The position numbers were made by a program, and so were the translations under genes. Shown one piece after another: positions 1 through 6,654 of a DNA stretch of 12,211 nt. The stretch's first letter is position 1, and every line of letters starts with the position of its first letter. The stretch is from Thermoprotei archaeon ex4572_64 (GTDB lineage: Archaea > Thermoproteota > Thermoprotei > Thermoproteales > Thermocladiaceae). The notes under the pieces are model-generated. The model worked only from the letters and a program-made list of their open reading frames with translations. It had not been told where the DNA came from and searched no databases. The DNA lies in NCBI GenBank assembly GCA_002254895.1, contig NJDF01000005.1:1-12211 (forward strand), given 5' to 3'.

Positions 1-1430
1 TTACCATATCTCGGTATGCCGAAAAATTTATCAATGAATAGTAATTTTCCTGTTTTCAAATCAAAAATGAATAGTTTTGTTTGATTTGGATGTTGTATAA
101 GTGGTTTACGTACATACCTTGGTGACCAATACGCTGAGTATGTTGCTGACGTATATGTAATAACTCTATCTTTAACAATACCTACAAGACCAGAGTATGA
201 GTAGATATATGTTGACTTCACAGTAAATTCACCACCTTTCTTTTTAGGTATTAACAGAATATTTGCAAGTATTGGATTTGTAAAAGTTCTGCTCCATAGA
301 AATACTGACCTATGTAATCTTGCAGACCTTTCATTATCGATAACGAATATTCTACCATCGCTTGGAGCAACAACTAGGTACTTACCATCACTTGATAGGT
401 CAATGCCATTATAAATACTTGTACGATTAAATACTGGTATTCTTGGTAATATATCCCATCTATACAGTAATTCTCCATTACTTGCATTAAGAACGAACAC
501 GGTACCTCCATGCCATTTCTTTGGGTCTTTCAAATAATAACCCATCCACGTGCCTAGTGCTAAGTACTTACCATTATCATCAACGTCAAGAATAGGTATT
601 GATATATATGCATAATCATCTTTAGGCCATTTCCATAATATTTTCCAAGTCCTCATATCGATAGCTATAATTTTCGAAACTGTCATCAACGTCCAATATG
701 AAGTAACATATCTTGTAAGATTTGGATATCTTTTCTTTAATTCTGGATATATTTCAAATAAATCAATACTTATCTTCTTATATATTGGTCTTTGTTTCTT
801 AGAATCTATAATTAGTTGACTAATTGAAATGTACATTCTACCTTCCATATCAAATGTAACATACATTATTCTATTACCATACCATGGCTCTTTAATTATA
901 GTTGCTTCACTAGCGTTTGATAATCCTAATAAATCATTTGATGCTTTATATTCAAAAAGAAGTTTCCAAGTATTAACATCATAGACCAATAATTTTCCTT
1001 CTCTTGATATTAATCCAATAACTAAATACTTACCATTAGGTGAAAATACTACTCTGTAAGGGATTTCACCTAAAGTAAATGTTAATTTTCTAACAATTTT
1101 GCCATTATCATTAAATACGTAAATCTCACCCTTTCTTGTAGTTACAGCAATTAACTTTCCATTAGGGGATATAGTTACTTGTCCTCTAACAAAGGTTCGC
1201 CAGGACCAAGCTTTATCATAAATGCCATGTTCAATAAGCCAAGATTTTGGAATAAGTTCAGGACTAGTCCATAATACCTTCAATTCAGGAATACCTGTAA
1301 CGTTTTCAACTTTCTTAGGTAATTTCATCTCTAATAGTGTGGAATAGTGATAGTATATGTATAGGCCAAGTACTATAGCCACAATCACTATACCCACAGC
1401 AATACCTATGTGTGTTGTTTTTAATGTCAT
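1..1430 (-). CDS. Membrane-anchored beta-propeller (WD40/PQQ-like) protein, partial at the 3' end
   Basis: The reading frame opens at the ATG at 1430 and stays open for 476 codons to the window edge, so the C-terminus is missing. Residues about 7-28 form one strongly hydrophobic helix after a short basic start (MTLKTTHIGIAVGIV), which predicts a single N-terminal anchor with the rest outside the membrane. The body repeats blade-like units such as 'SPNGKLIAVTTRKGEIYVF', 'SPNGKYLVIGL' and 'SSDGKYLVVAPSDGRIFVI', typical of WD40/YVTN or quinoprotein-like propellers. No catalytic residues are recognisable, so a binding or scaffold role is inferred only. The start is supported by a TATA-like box about 26 bases upstream (leaderless transcript). 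Substrate or partner is unknown. Confidence 0.75.
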   Translation of the reverse strand, partial: MTLKTTHIGIAVGIVIVAIVLGLYIYYHYSTLLEMKLPKKVENVTGIPELKVLWTSPELIPKSWLIEHGIYDKAWSWRTFVRGQVTISPNGKLIAVTTRKGEIYVFNDNGKIVRKLTFTLGEIPYRVVFSPNGKYLVIGLISREGKLLVYDVNTWKLLFEYKASNDLLGLSNASEATIIKEPWYGNRIMYVTFDMEGRMYISISQLIIDSKKQRPIYKKISIDLFEIYPELKKRYPNLTRYVTSYWTLMTVSKIIAIDMRTWKILWKWPKDDYAYISIPILDVDDNGKYLALGTWMGYYLKDPKKWHGGTVFVLNASNGELLYRWDILPRIPVFNRTSIYNGIDLSSDGKYLVVAPSDGRIFVIDNERSARLHRSVFLWSRTFTNPILANILLIPKKKGGEFTVKSTYIYSYSGLVGIVKDRVITYTSATYSAYWSPRYVRKPLIQHPNQTKLFIFDLKTGKLLFIDKFFGIPRYG

Positions 1431-1450
1431 GTAGTATATGTTTACGTACC

Positions 1451-1460
1451 TCTATTATAA
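1451..1460 (-). promoter_or_regulatory. TATA box of the propeller gene
   Basis: On the minus strand the sequence reads TTATAATAGA, centred about 26 bases before the ATG at 1430. This spacing is the archaeal norm for a transcript that begins at or next to the start codon. Confidence 0.45.
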
Positions 1461-1464
1461 GTAT

Positions 1465-1930
1465 TACATTACGACTTAACAACATTACTTAAATTGGAAG
1501 TACAAACACAATAAGTACAACCATAGGCATCATTATTGTGACTTCTTGAAGAATTTCTAGTACATTACTGACGATTTGAATAAGCATTAAGGGCTTAGAA
1601 CTGACAACATCATCTCTTAAACATATGTGTAAAGAAGGTGAGGAAAGACTTTACCATGAATTTCAGTAAAGTTTATGATGAGAGAGTACTTGCAGTAATT
1701 TACATAAAGCTAGGGAGAGTATGTAGTGAAAAGTGAGTATGTTTTTTCACAAGCTAATTAATTTACCATTACGTGATGTTGACGCTGATAAAGAAAGATG
1801 TAAAAATTTCTGAAAGTGAAGATTATGTGAAGATGATGTAGCGGTAAGCTGGGTGATTAATGATCGACCGATGGTTAGCTGATGATGCTTAAGATTATGG
1901 AGAGAAAGTTAGGGATTTTTTAAAGTCCTT
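1465..1930. other. Gene-poor stretch between the propeller gene and glnK
   Basis: No frame longer than about 25 codons with a recognisable product is seen on either strand. Short plus-strand frames occur around 1656-1735 and 1739-1815 and do not join into one gene, so this may be a decayed gene. The segment 1830-1890 is rich in TGATGA-like and CTGA tetramers resembling C/D boxes but without regular spacing. No tRNA, terminator or repeat array is visible. Confidence 0.5.
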
Positions 1931-1932
1931 TA

Positions 1933-2447
<515 letters not shown>

Positions 2448-2482
2448 TCATGATAACGAGTATGTAGAAGAACTTTTACTCA

Positions 2483-3211
2483 TTATTTTGAATATCTTTG
2501 TTTAAGTTCTTGAAGTATGGGTATGGAGTGAAATTTCTCAGCACTCAGTAATTCCCAATACATACCTCTAGGTTTAGGTCTCTTTCTAAAAGTTCTTATA
2601 ATTCTTGTAGGCGTTACAATAATGTCTACAGGTACGTCATGAATTTCTTGAGGTATTTCTTCATTAATTACTTGTAAATCATGTACTGTGGTCACTACAG
2701 GAGTTTCTTCATTAACTTTACCAAGCTCTGAAAGTATACCCCATTCAATTTCTGCAAAACCCTCACCTTTACCAAGTCTCACACCTTCAAGATTAACTAC
2801 AACTGAGCCAATGATTACAAGGTCTATCTTAGGTAAATTCCAAGGCTTTACTGAAGTACCCCATCTATAAGCACCCTTAATAGTTGATGCTTCCTTGTAA
2901 GCACTTCTAGGTATTCTTTCAGGATCAAGTAGTAGAAATCCGTTCCTAATTCTTGGTGTTGGCATGATGAGTACTTTACCGAATTCAAGAACGAGTTCTC
3001 TACATCTACGTTGTGGAGCATCAGGATTAATCTTAACAACATTAGCCTTCCTAAATTCATCGAGTTCAAGAACTTTCTCGCAAGCGAGATCTGAGCCTTT
3101 GAAGTTGGGGACTCTACCGTGAGGTGGTTTAGGGAAATCTGCTAAATCTTTCTCAACTAGAAGATTCCAAATTCTTTCTCTTAACATTCTTTTAAACTCT
3201 TTAACACTCAT
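2483..3211 (-). CDS. 5-formyltetrahydrofolate cyclo-ligase family protein
   Basis: The family converts 5-formyltetrahydrofolate to 5,10-methenyltetrahydrofolate using ATP. In archaea, homologues may act on modified folates or have other roles, so the substrate is uncertain. The 242-residue protein shows an N-terminal helical part, the segment FRKANVVKINPDAPQ (about 53-67), and the glycine-rich nucleotide/substrate loop LGKGEGFAEIEWGIL (146-160), the hallmark of the family. The central VIIGSVVVN and C-terminal VPVDIIVTPTRII match its Rossmann-like core. The ATG at 3211 is preceded by a TATA box centred ~27 bases upstream, so a leaderless transcript is likely. The same box faces the divergent C/D sRNA. 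The last residues approach the amt remnant, without overlap. Confidence 0.85.
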   Translation of the reverse strand: MSVKEFKRMLRERIWNLLVEKDLADFPKPPHGRVPNFKGSDLACEKVLELDEFRKANVVKINPDAPQRRCRELVLEFGKVLIMPTPRIRNGFLLLDPERIPRSAYKEASTIKGAYRWGTSVKPWNLPKIDLVIIGSVVVNLEGVRLGKGEGFAEIEWGILSELGKVNEETPVVTTVHDLQVINEEIPQEIHDVPVDIIVTPTRIIRTFRKRPKPRGMYWELLSAEKFHSIPILQELKQRYSK

Positions 3212-3233
3212 AAGGATCTATATGAGAACTAAA

Positions 3234-3241
3234 CTTATATA
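3234..3241. promoter_or_regulatory. Shared divergent TATA box (cyclo-ligase gene and C/D sRNA)
   Basis: The sequence CTTATATA (TATATAAG on the minus strand) is nearly symmetric. Its centre lies ~27 bases before the cyclo-ligase ATG (3211, minus) and ~28 bases before the C box of the sRNA (3266, plus), which is correct for transcription start sites in both directions. No other comparable box is seen between the two genes. Confidence 0.55.
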
Positions 3242-3261
3242 CTTAATTTACGTAATTATGA

Positions 3262-3320
3262 GTAAATGATGAACACGTCCTTCACTGAGGGCTGCTGATG
3301 AAGAGTCATCAAGCTGAATA
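3262..3320 (+). ncRNA. C/D box guide sRNA with two 12-nt guides
   Basis: All elements of an archaeal 2'-O-methylation guide RNA are in order. C box ATGATGA is at 3266-3272, a 12-nt guide at 3273-3284, D' box CTGA at 3285-3288, C' box CTGATGA at 3295-3301, a second 12-nt guide at 3302-3313, and D box CTGA at 3314-3317. Both guides have the typical length and touch their D boxes. The first guide (ACACGTCCTTCA) is antisense to UGAAGGACGUG, a conserved sequence near the 5' end of 23S rRNA (E. coli U50-G60 from memory). By the fifth-nucleotide rule the modified base would be the G equivalent to E. coli G54. The second guide is antisense to CUUGAUGACUCU, for which I recognise no target. A short T-run at 3329-3332 may end the transcript. 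Confidence 0.85.
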
Positions 3321-3382
3321 TGATGCTGGTTTTACTTACCATAACCTCACTTTAAGGGATCAATGAGAAGACCTTAAGTTCT

Positions 3383-3802
3383 TTAAGAATTTAAGTCCAG
3401 TGCCTCAGCTAGAAGTTTTAGAATTTTTCTCTCCTGAATGAGATCTCTAATAGATACTACTCCAGTAAGCTTGTTATCGCGATTAAGAACTACTAGATGT
3501 CTAATTCCCTGCTGTAACATTAATCTCGCAGCCTTCGATATGGATTCATCCTCATATATCGTCACTACCTTTAACGTTCCAATCTTCTCAGCAGCTTCTT
3601 GCAGTGATGCTCCTTTAGCGATAGCTCTAATAATGTCTCTTTCAGATACAACACCTACAACTCTTCTATCATCTATAGGGTCAACGAGAACTACAAGACC
3701 AACACCCTCATGAGCCATGAGTTTAGCAGCATTTATTGCTGGTTCGTGACGTTTCATCTTTATGGGGGGTCTCTTAACGAGCTCATGCACAGGTATACTC
3801 AC
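3383..3802 (-). CDS. Two-CBS-domain protein
   Basis: The protein is a bare pair of CBS domains (about residues 7-62 and 75-128), which fold together as a Bateman module that binds adenosine nucleotides or related ligands. The repeats are visible as VVGVVSERDIIRA (48-60) and LTGVVSIRDLIQE (112-124), each with the conserved S-x-R-D motif. No catalytic domain is attached, so the role is likely to sense energy state and act on an unknown partner. The annotated start is GTG at 3802. TATA-like sequences at about 3806-3822 lie too close to it for a normal promoter, and the in-frame GTG at 3790 (VHELVKRPPI) would sit ~26 bases from that element. The true protein may therefore be 135 residues. Confidence 0.88.
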   Translation of the reverse strand: MSIPVHELVKRPPIKMKRHEPAINAAKLMAHEGVGLVVLVDPIDDRRVVGVVSERDIIRAIAKGASLQEAAEKIGTLKVVTIYEDESISKAARLMLQQGIRHLVVLNRDNKLTGVVSIRDLIQERKILKLLAEALDLNS

Positions 3803-3894
3803 AAGTTATAAATACTATATCTACGTGAAAAATCCTTCTCCATAAATAGTATTAAATTCTACTATAAACAAAGAGTTAAAAATACTGAATATAG

Positions 3895-4230
3895 AGACTA
3901 CATGCAGCTATTAGATACATATCTAACGATAATCCACAATTATTTAAAGATCTCATTAGAAAAGTATACATTCAATTTAGAGAATTTAGAAAGATTGATC
4001 TAGGAATTGATGAAGAGATTATGAGGAAAGCTGAAGAACTTGTAAAGAAAGTTCTTGAGTGTAAGAGCTTTGGTAAAGAGCTTGGAATATCAGGAACGCC
4101 AGCCATGGCTATAATATTATCTAAAGGTAGTGTTGGTATTGGACTTGTCATTGAGGGTTATTGGGGTAGAGATATGCGTAAACTTATTGAGAAAATAGTT
4201 ACACGTGAATCAGGTCTTTTCAAACTTTAA
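3895..4230 (+). pseudogene. 5'-truncated DsbA-like thioredoxin-fold protein
   Basis: The open frame follows a TAG at 3892-3894 and has no ATG, GTG or TTG until the ATG at 4021. Upstream of that ATG the translation (LHAAIRYISNDNPQLFKD onward) still reads as protein, like the helical insertion of DsbA/FrnE-type oxidoreductases. It continues into LGISGTPAMAII, where GTP carries the cis-proline typical of the thioredoxin fold. The active-site CxxC half is missing: no cysteine pair is encoded between the CBS gene and this frame. A different-frame ATG at 3902 yields only an unrelated 33-residue peptide. The most likely reading is a gene that has lost its N-terminal half. A 69-residue product from 4021 would be a partial fold. 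Its 3' end overlaps the convergent PUA gene by 21 bases. Confidence 0.6.
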
Positions 4231-4674
4231 CACTTTCCTAACCTTAACGGCAATACCTCTCTTTAAAGACTTAATCTCATCAAGACTTAGTAAGAGTCTT
4301 CCAAGAGCTATAGGAGTTCCTTTAGAGTCTTTAATAACGACTTCAGAACCTGGTGCAGAGTTCTTGACATCAAGTACCGACTTAACAATTACTGACATAC
4401 CTTTAGATACATACTTAACAGCCTCATCATTAATAATGACTTCATTATCAACATACTTAATGCCTGCAGATGTTGGTAGTAAATATCCATCGCTAGCTCT
4501 TGACGTAAAGGCTAACTCACCATTAATATATACATGTCTAATTCTACCCGTTAATTTATTGTAGTCAATCTCGATGTCCATACCCTTCAAACGTTCAATT
4601 ATAGCATTTCCATATATATAGCTTAACAATCCTAAAACTTTCTCAATAATTAGTGGATCCCTACTTCTCACCAT
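4210..4674 (-). CDS. Stand-alone PUA-domain protein related to the archaeosine transglycosylase C-terminus
   Basis: Residues about 77-150 form a PUA RNA-binding domain: EVIINDEAVKYVSKGMSVIV, then GSEVVIKDSKGTPIALGR and KRGIAVKVRKVL. The preceding part, with LTGRIRHVYINGELAFTSRA and SDGYLLP (41-67), resembles the C2-type domain that comes before PUA in archaeal tRNA-guanine transglycosylase. The TIM-barrel catalytic domain is absent, so at 154 residues this is the RNA-binding end alone. It could assist tRNA modification or bind another RNA. No partner gene is adjacent. The ATG at 4674 is preceded by AAGGT and a TATA-like TTTAAG about 31 bases upstream, in the 57-base divergent gap shared with the MoaC-like gene. 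Confidence 0.82.
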   Translation of the reverse strand: MVRSRDPLIIEKVLGLLSYIYGNAIIERLKGMDIEIDYNKLTGRIRHVYINGELAFTSRASDGYLLPTSAGIKYVDNEVIINDEAVKYVSKGMSVIVKSVLDVKNSAPGSEVVIKDSKGTPIALGRLLLSLDEIKSLKRGIAVKVRKVLKFEKT

Positions 4675-4700
4675 ACCTTAAAGACAAAATTCAAATACTA

Positions 4701-4710
4701 CTTAAATACT
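4701..4710. promoter_or_regulatory. Probable shared divergent promoter (PUA gene and MoaC-like gene)
   Basis: CTTAAATACT lies in the only gap between the two divergent genes. Its centre is ~27 bases before the GTG at 4732 and ~31 bases before the ATG at 4674. Both distances suit archaeal TATA elements with leaderless or very short leaders. Confidence 0.35.
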
Positions 4711-4731
4711 TAACTTAAACTTTCGTGAAAC

Positions 4732-5463
4732 GTGTATACAAGAAATGCATATAGATATATACCACTACTTCATCCAGTACCTATACGTGAAGTAGTTTTA
4801 CTTATCAAAAGTTATGAAAATTACATTAAGCTTAACGTTAAAGGTTGGACTATTGCTAAGACAGGTATTGAGATGGACTTACTCTTTGGCTTATCATTAG
4901 GCTTAATCGCTTGTCATCATTACTTAACACTAAATAATGTAGAAATCACCAGGATAAGTAACATACGTGTTAAAAAGAAAATTAAACTACCAATGATCAA
5001 TACCTCACCTCTTACTAGAAATGTTGAAGAGAAGGAACTACCTAAAATTAAGTTAGAGGAATACGAGGATGGTGATGAAGCAGTCACTACAGGATCGATA
5101 GTTCTTAAAGAGGAAACTATAGACAAGATTATCTTTAAAAAAGTTGAGAAGGGTGATGTATTGACTGTAGCTAAGACTGCAAGTTTTCTTAATGCAAAAA
5201 GGATATCTGAATTATTACCTTTAAGAGTAAAAATGATTACAAGCGTTGAGCAAGACATTACTGTGAGAGAGAATAGAGTAAATGTTGTTAGTAAAGTTAA
5301 GGTTAAGGATAGGTATAGACCCTTATGTGAATCTCTCTTTACAACATTTACAGCATTACTGACAGTTTGGGATATGGTTAAGAAGTACGAGAAGAATAGT
5401 GAAGGGCAGTATCCACACACAATGATTGATGATGTGAAGGTATTAACTTACTGTAAATCCTGA
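4732..5463 (+). CDS. MoaC-like fusion: C-terminal MoaC fragment joined to a full MoaC-like domain
   Basis: MoaC (cyclic pyranopterin monophosphate synthase) acts in molybdenum/tungsten cofactor synthesis. This 243-residue protein is longer than the usual ~150-160 and shows the MoaC pattern twice. Residues 5-80 match the C-terminal two thirds: IPLLHPVPI (H14, equivalent to E. coli H77) and KTGIEMD (E47, equivalent to E112), but HHYLT replaces the DMCK segment. Residues about 98-243 match a whole MoaC: KGDVLTVAKTASFLNAKR (K140, equivalent to K51), ELLPLRVK where the catalytic His is lost, and LCESLFTTFTALLTVWDMVK (E200, D214, K217, equivalent to E114, D128, K131). Together the halves hold one complete residue set. 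The start is GTG; TGA at 4726-4728 prevents extension. The 3' end overlaps the convergent regulator by 21 bases. Confidence 0.72.
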   Translation: MYTRNAYRYIPLLHPVPIREVVLLIKSYENYIKLNVKGWTIAKTGIEMDLLFGLSLGLIACHHYLTLNNVEITRISNIRVKKKIKLPMINTSPLTRNVEEKELPKIKLEEYEDGDEAVTTGSIVLKEETIDKIIFKKVEKGDVLTVAKTASFLNAKRISELLPLRVKMITSVEQDITVRENRVNVVSKVKVKDRYRPLCESLFTTFTALLTVWDMVKKYEKNSEGQYPHTMIDDVKVLTYCKS

Positions 5464-6417
5464 CTTGAGACTATACATACTTAGAAGTTTATCGATAATA
5501 CTTTGTATGAACTTGTTAACGTGTTCATAATGTATAAAGTACTTGTTAAGAGTTTTTTCTAGAAGTTTAACATCAAGATCAACAATGTTTGAATATTTTG
5601 AAATTAACATGCTTTCAATACTTTTTAAGTCAAGATCACTCATAACCTTCACATATTCTTCACGTAATGTACTTAACGTTTCATGCCTTACTAACTCTAA
5701 GTTAACTACAGGTATGCAGCATAACTTAACATTAACTTCACTACAGGATGTATATACTTTACATCCACGTTGTATCGCTATTGTAGCGTAGGGTTCCCAA
5801 ACCACACCATACTCAACATCACCATTAATTAACATTGCTAAAATTTCTTCACCTGAAGATGCGTACACTCTCTCATGGTCTTGAAGTTCCTTGATGCCTG
5901 ATAAGCATAACTCCATTGTTGAGAGCTTGGTAGTAACTACTCTTCCAATACCTCTACTTTTAACTTCTCTTGATCTTAACACATACGCTCCACCACCAAA
6001 ACCATAACCTAACGGTTGAATTTGTGAGTTTAGTAGATGAGTTAGGTATGCTGTGGGTACTGGTAGGTATGCAAAAATTACTTCACCTCTAAGTAAGGCT
6101 TTAGCGAGTTGAAGACCATTATTGAAAGACCTTATAAATACTTTAAATCCCTTAATCTCTAACTCTTTAAGAAATGGCATTGCAAGTAAGTACTCACTTG
6201 CACGAATAATGCCTACTCTCAATACCTTATCACTAAGCTTAACAAACACATTACCACCTCGACGAATCTTCTCTACATATCTTTCTCTTTCAAGTTTGGA
6301 GACAGTTTCTGAAATTGAACTTTTTGAATAATTTAGTCTTCTAGCTATTTCTGAGATAGAACATTCACTTCTCTCTTCAATTAGGTATTGTAAAATCTTG
6401 TCACCTAAACTATTCAC
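5443..6417 (-). CDS. Transcription regulator: winged helix plus NMT1/SBP-like ligand domain
   Basis: Residues about 5-62 form a winged helix-turn-helix of the MarR/ArsR-like kind (CSISEIARRLNYSKSSIS, then the wing RRGGNVFVKL). From about 65 the protein resembles type-2 periplasmic-binding folds of the NMT1/THI5 or nitrate/sulfonate class. VLRVGIIRASEYLLAMP is the first strand and helix, GEVIFAYLPVPTAYL the 'domain' crossover, GFGGGAYVL the ligand-side strand, and VEYGVVWEPYATIA the second-domain motif. About 75 C-terminal residues are helical. There is no signal peptide, so the domain senses a small molecule in the cytoplasm. It starts with GTG at 6417 and is divergent from the membrane-protein/symporter operon, with which it shares one TATA box; it probably controls that operon and itself. 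The ligand, perhaps the transported solute, cannot be read from sequence. Confidence 0.75.
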   Translation of the reverse strand: MNSLGDKILQYLIEERSECSISEIARRLNYSKSSISETVSKLERERYVEKIRRGGNVFVKLSDKVLRVGIIRASEYLLAMPFLKELEIKGFKVFIRSFNNGLQLAKALLRGEVIFAYLPVPTAYLTHLLNSQIQPLGYGFGGGAYVLRSREVKSRGIGRVVTTKLSTMELCLSGIKELQDHERVYASSGEEILAMLINGDVEYGVVWEPYATIAIQRGCKVYTSCSEVNVKLCCIPVVNLELVRHETLSTLREEYVKVMSDLDLKSIESMLISKYSNIVDLDVKLLEKTLNKYFIHYEHVNKFIQSIIDKLLSMYSLKSGFTVS

Positions 6418-6437
6418 ACGAAATTATTACAGTAATG

Positions 6438-6445
6438 TTTTTAAA
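6438..6445. promoter_or_regulatory. Palindromic TATA box shared by regulator and symporter operon
   Basis: TTTTTAAA contains the self-complementary TTTAAA (6440-6445), whose centre is ~26 bases from the regulator GTG (6417, minus) and ~26-27 bases from the operon GTG (6469, plus). The 51-base gap has no other convincing TATA element facing the operon. One box probably serves both directions with leaderless transcripts. Confidence 0.6.
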
Positions 6446-6460
6446 GACAACTACCAACTG

Positions 6461-6476
6461 TCGAACAGGTGTTCGA
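6461..6476. promoter_or_regulatory. Perfect inverted repeat, candidate operator at the symporter operon start
   Basis: TCGAACAGGTGTTCGA is a perfect 6-base inverted repeat with a 4-base spacer, covering the GTG start at 6469 and hence the expected transcription start. A dimeric winged-helix protein bound here would block transcription of the symporter operon. Weaker arms ACAGT (6429-6433) and ACTGT (6457-6461) flank the TATA box. Confidence 0.5.
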
Positions 6477-6654
6477 TGTGGTCTTAAGAATAGCAATACC
6501 TATCTACATACTCATAATCACTATATGTATAGTCGTGCCGTATACTGTTCTTAAGAGTGTAGCTTCACTTTCTGGAAACTTCACCTTCTGGATAGTTATG
6601 ACCTGTATAGCCATACTAGTTTCACTGTACGTCTTGAAGAGGGTGATAACATGA
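6469..6654 (+). CDS. Small two-helix membrane protein, likely accessory to the symporter
   Basis: The 61-residue product has two hydrophobic helices (about 6-29 and 38-57) joined by a short polar loop and ends in a basic tail (LKRVIT). Its TGA overlaps the ATG of the following symporter gene (ATGA), which indicates translational coupling and equal expression. The arrangement of a tiny membrane protein directly before a sodium/solute symporter is known from the YhdT-PanF type and other two-part symporters, so a subunit role is inferred; sequence similarity to YhdT is not evident. The GTG start is supported by the TATA box ~26 bases upstream; the next in-frame candidate is GTG at 6478. Confidence 0.75.
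   Translation: MFDVVLRIAIPIYILIITICIVVPYTVLKSVASLSGNFTFWIVMTCIAILVSLYVLKRVIT

Noticed and set aside
1830..1882. Second C/D box sRNA candidate (ATGATG near 1833, CTGG at 1849, ATGATCG at 1860, CTGA at 1879)
   Set aside because: The C, D' and C' boxes each deviate from consensus, the first guide would be only about 9 nt, and neither guide matches an rRNA sequence I recognise.
4920..5420. 166-residue minus-strand frame opposite the MoaC-like gene
   Set aside because: It is the complement of a frame with recognisable MoaC motifs and has no family features of its own.
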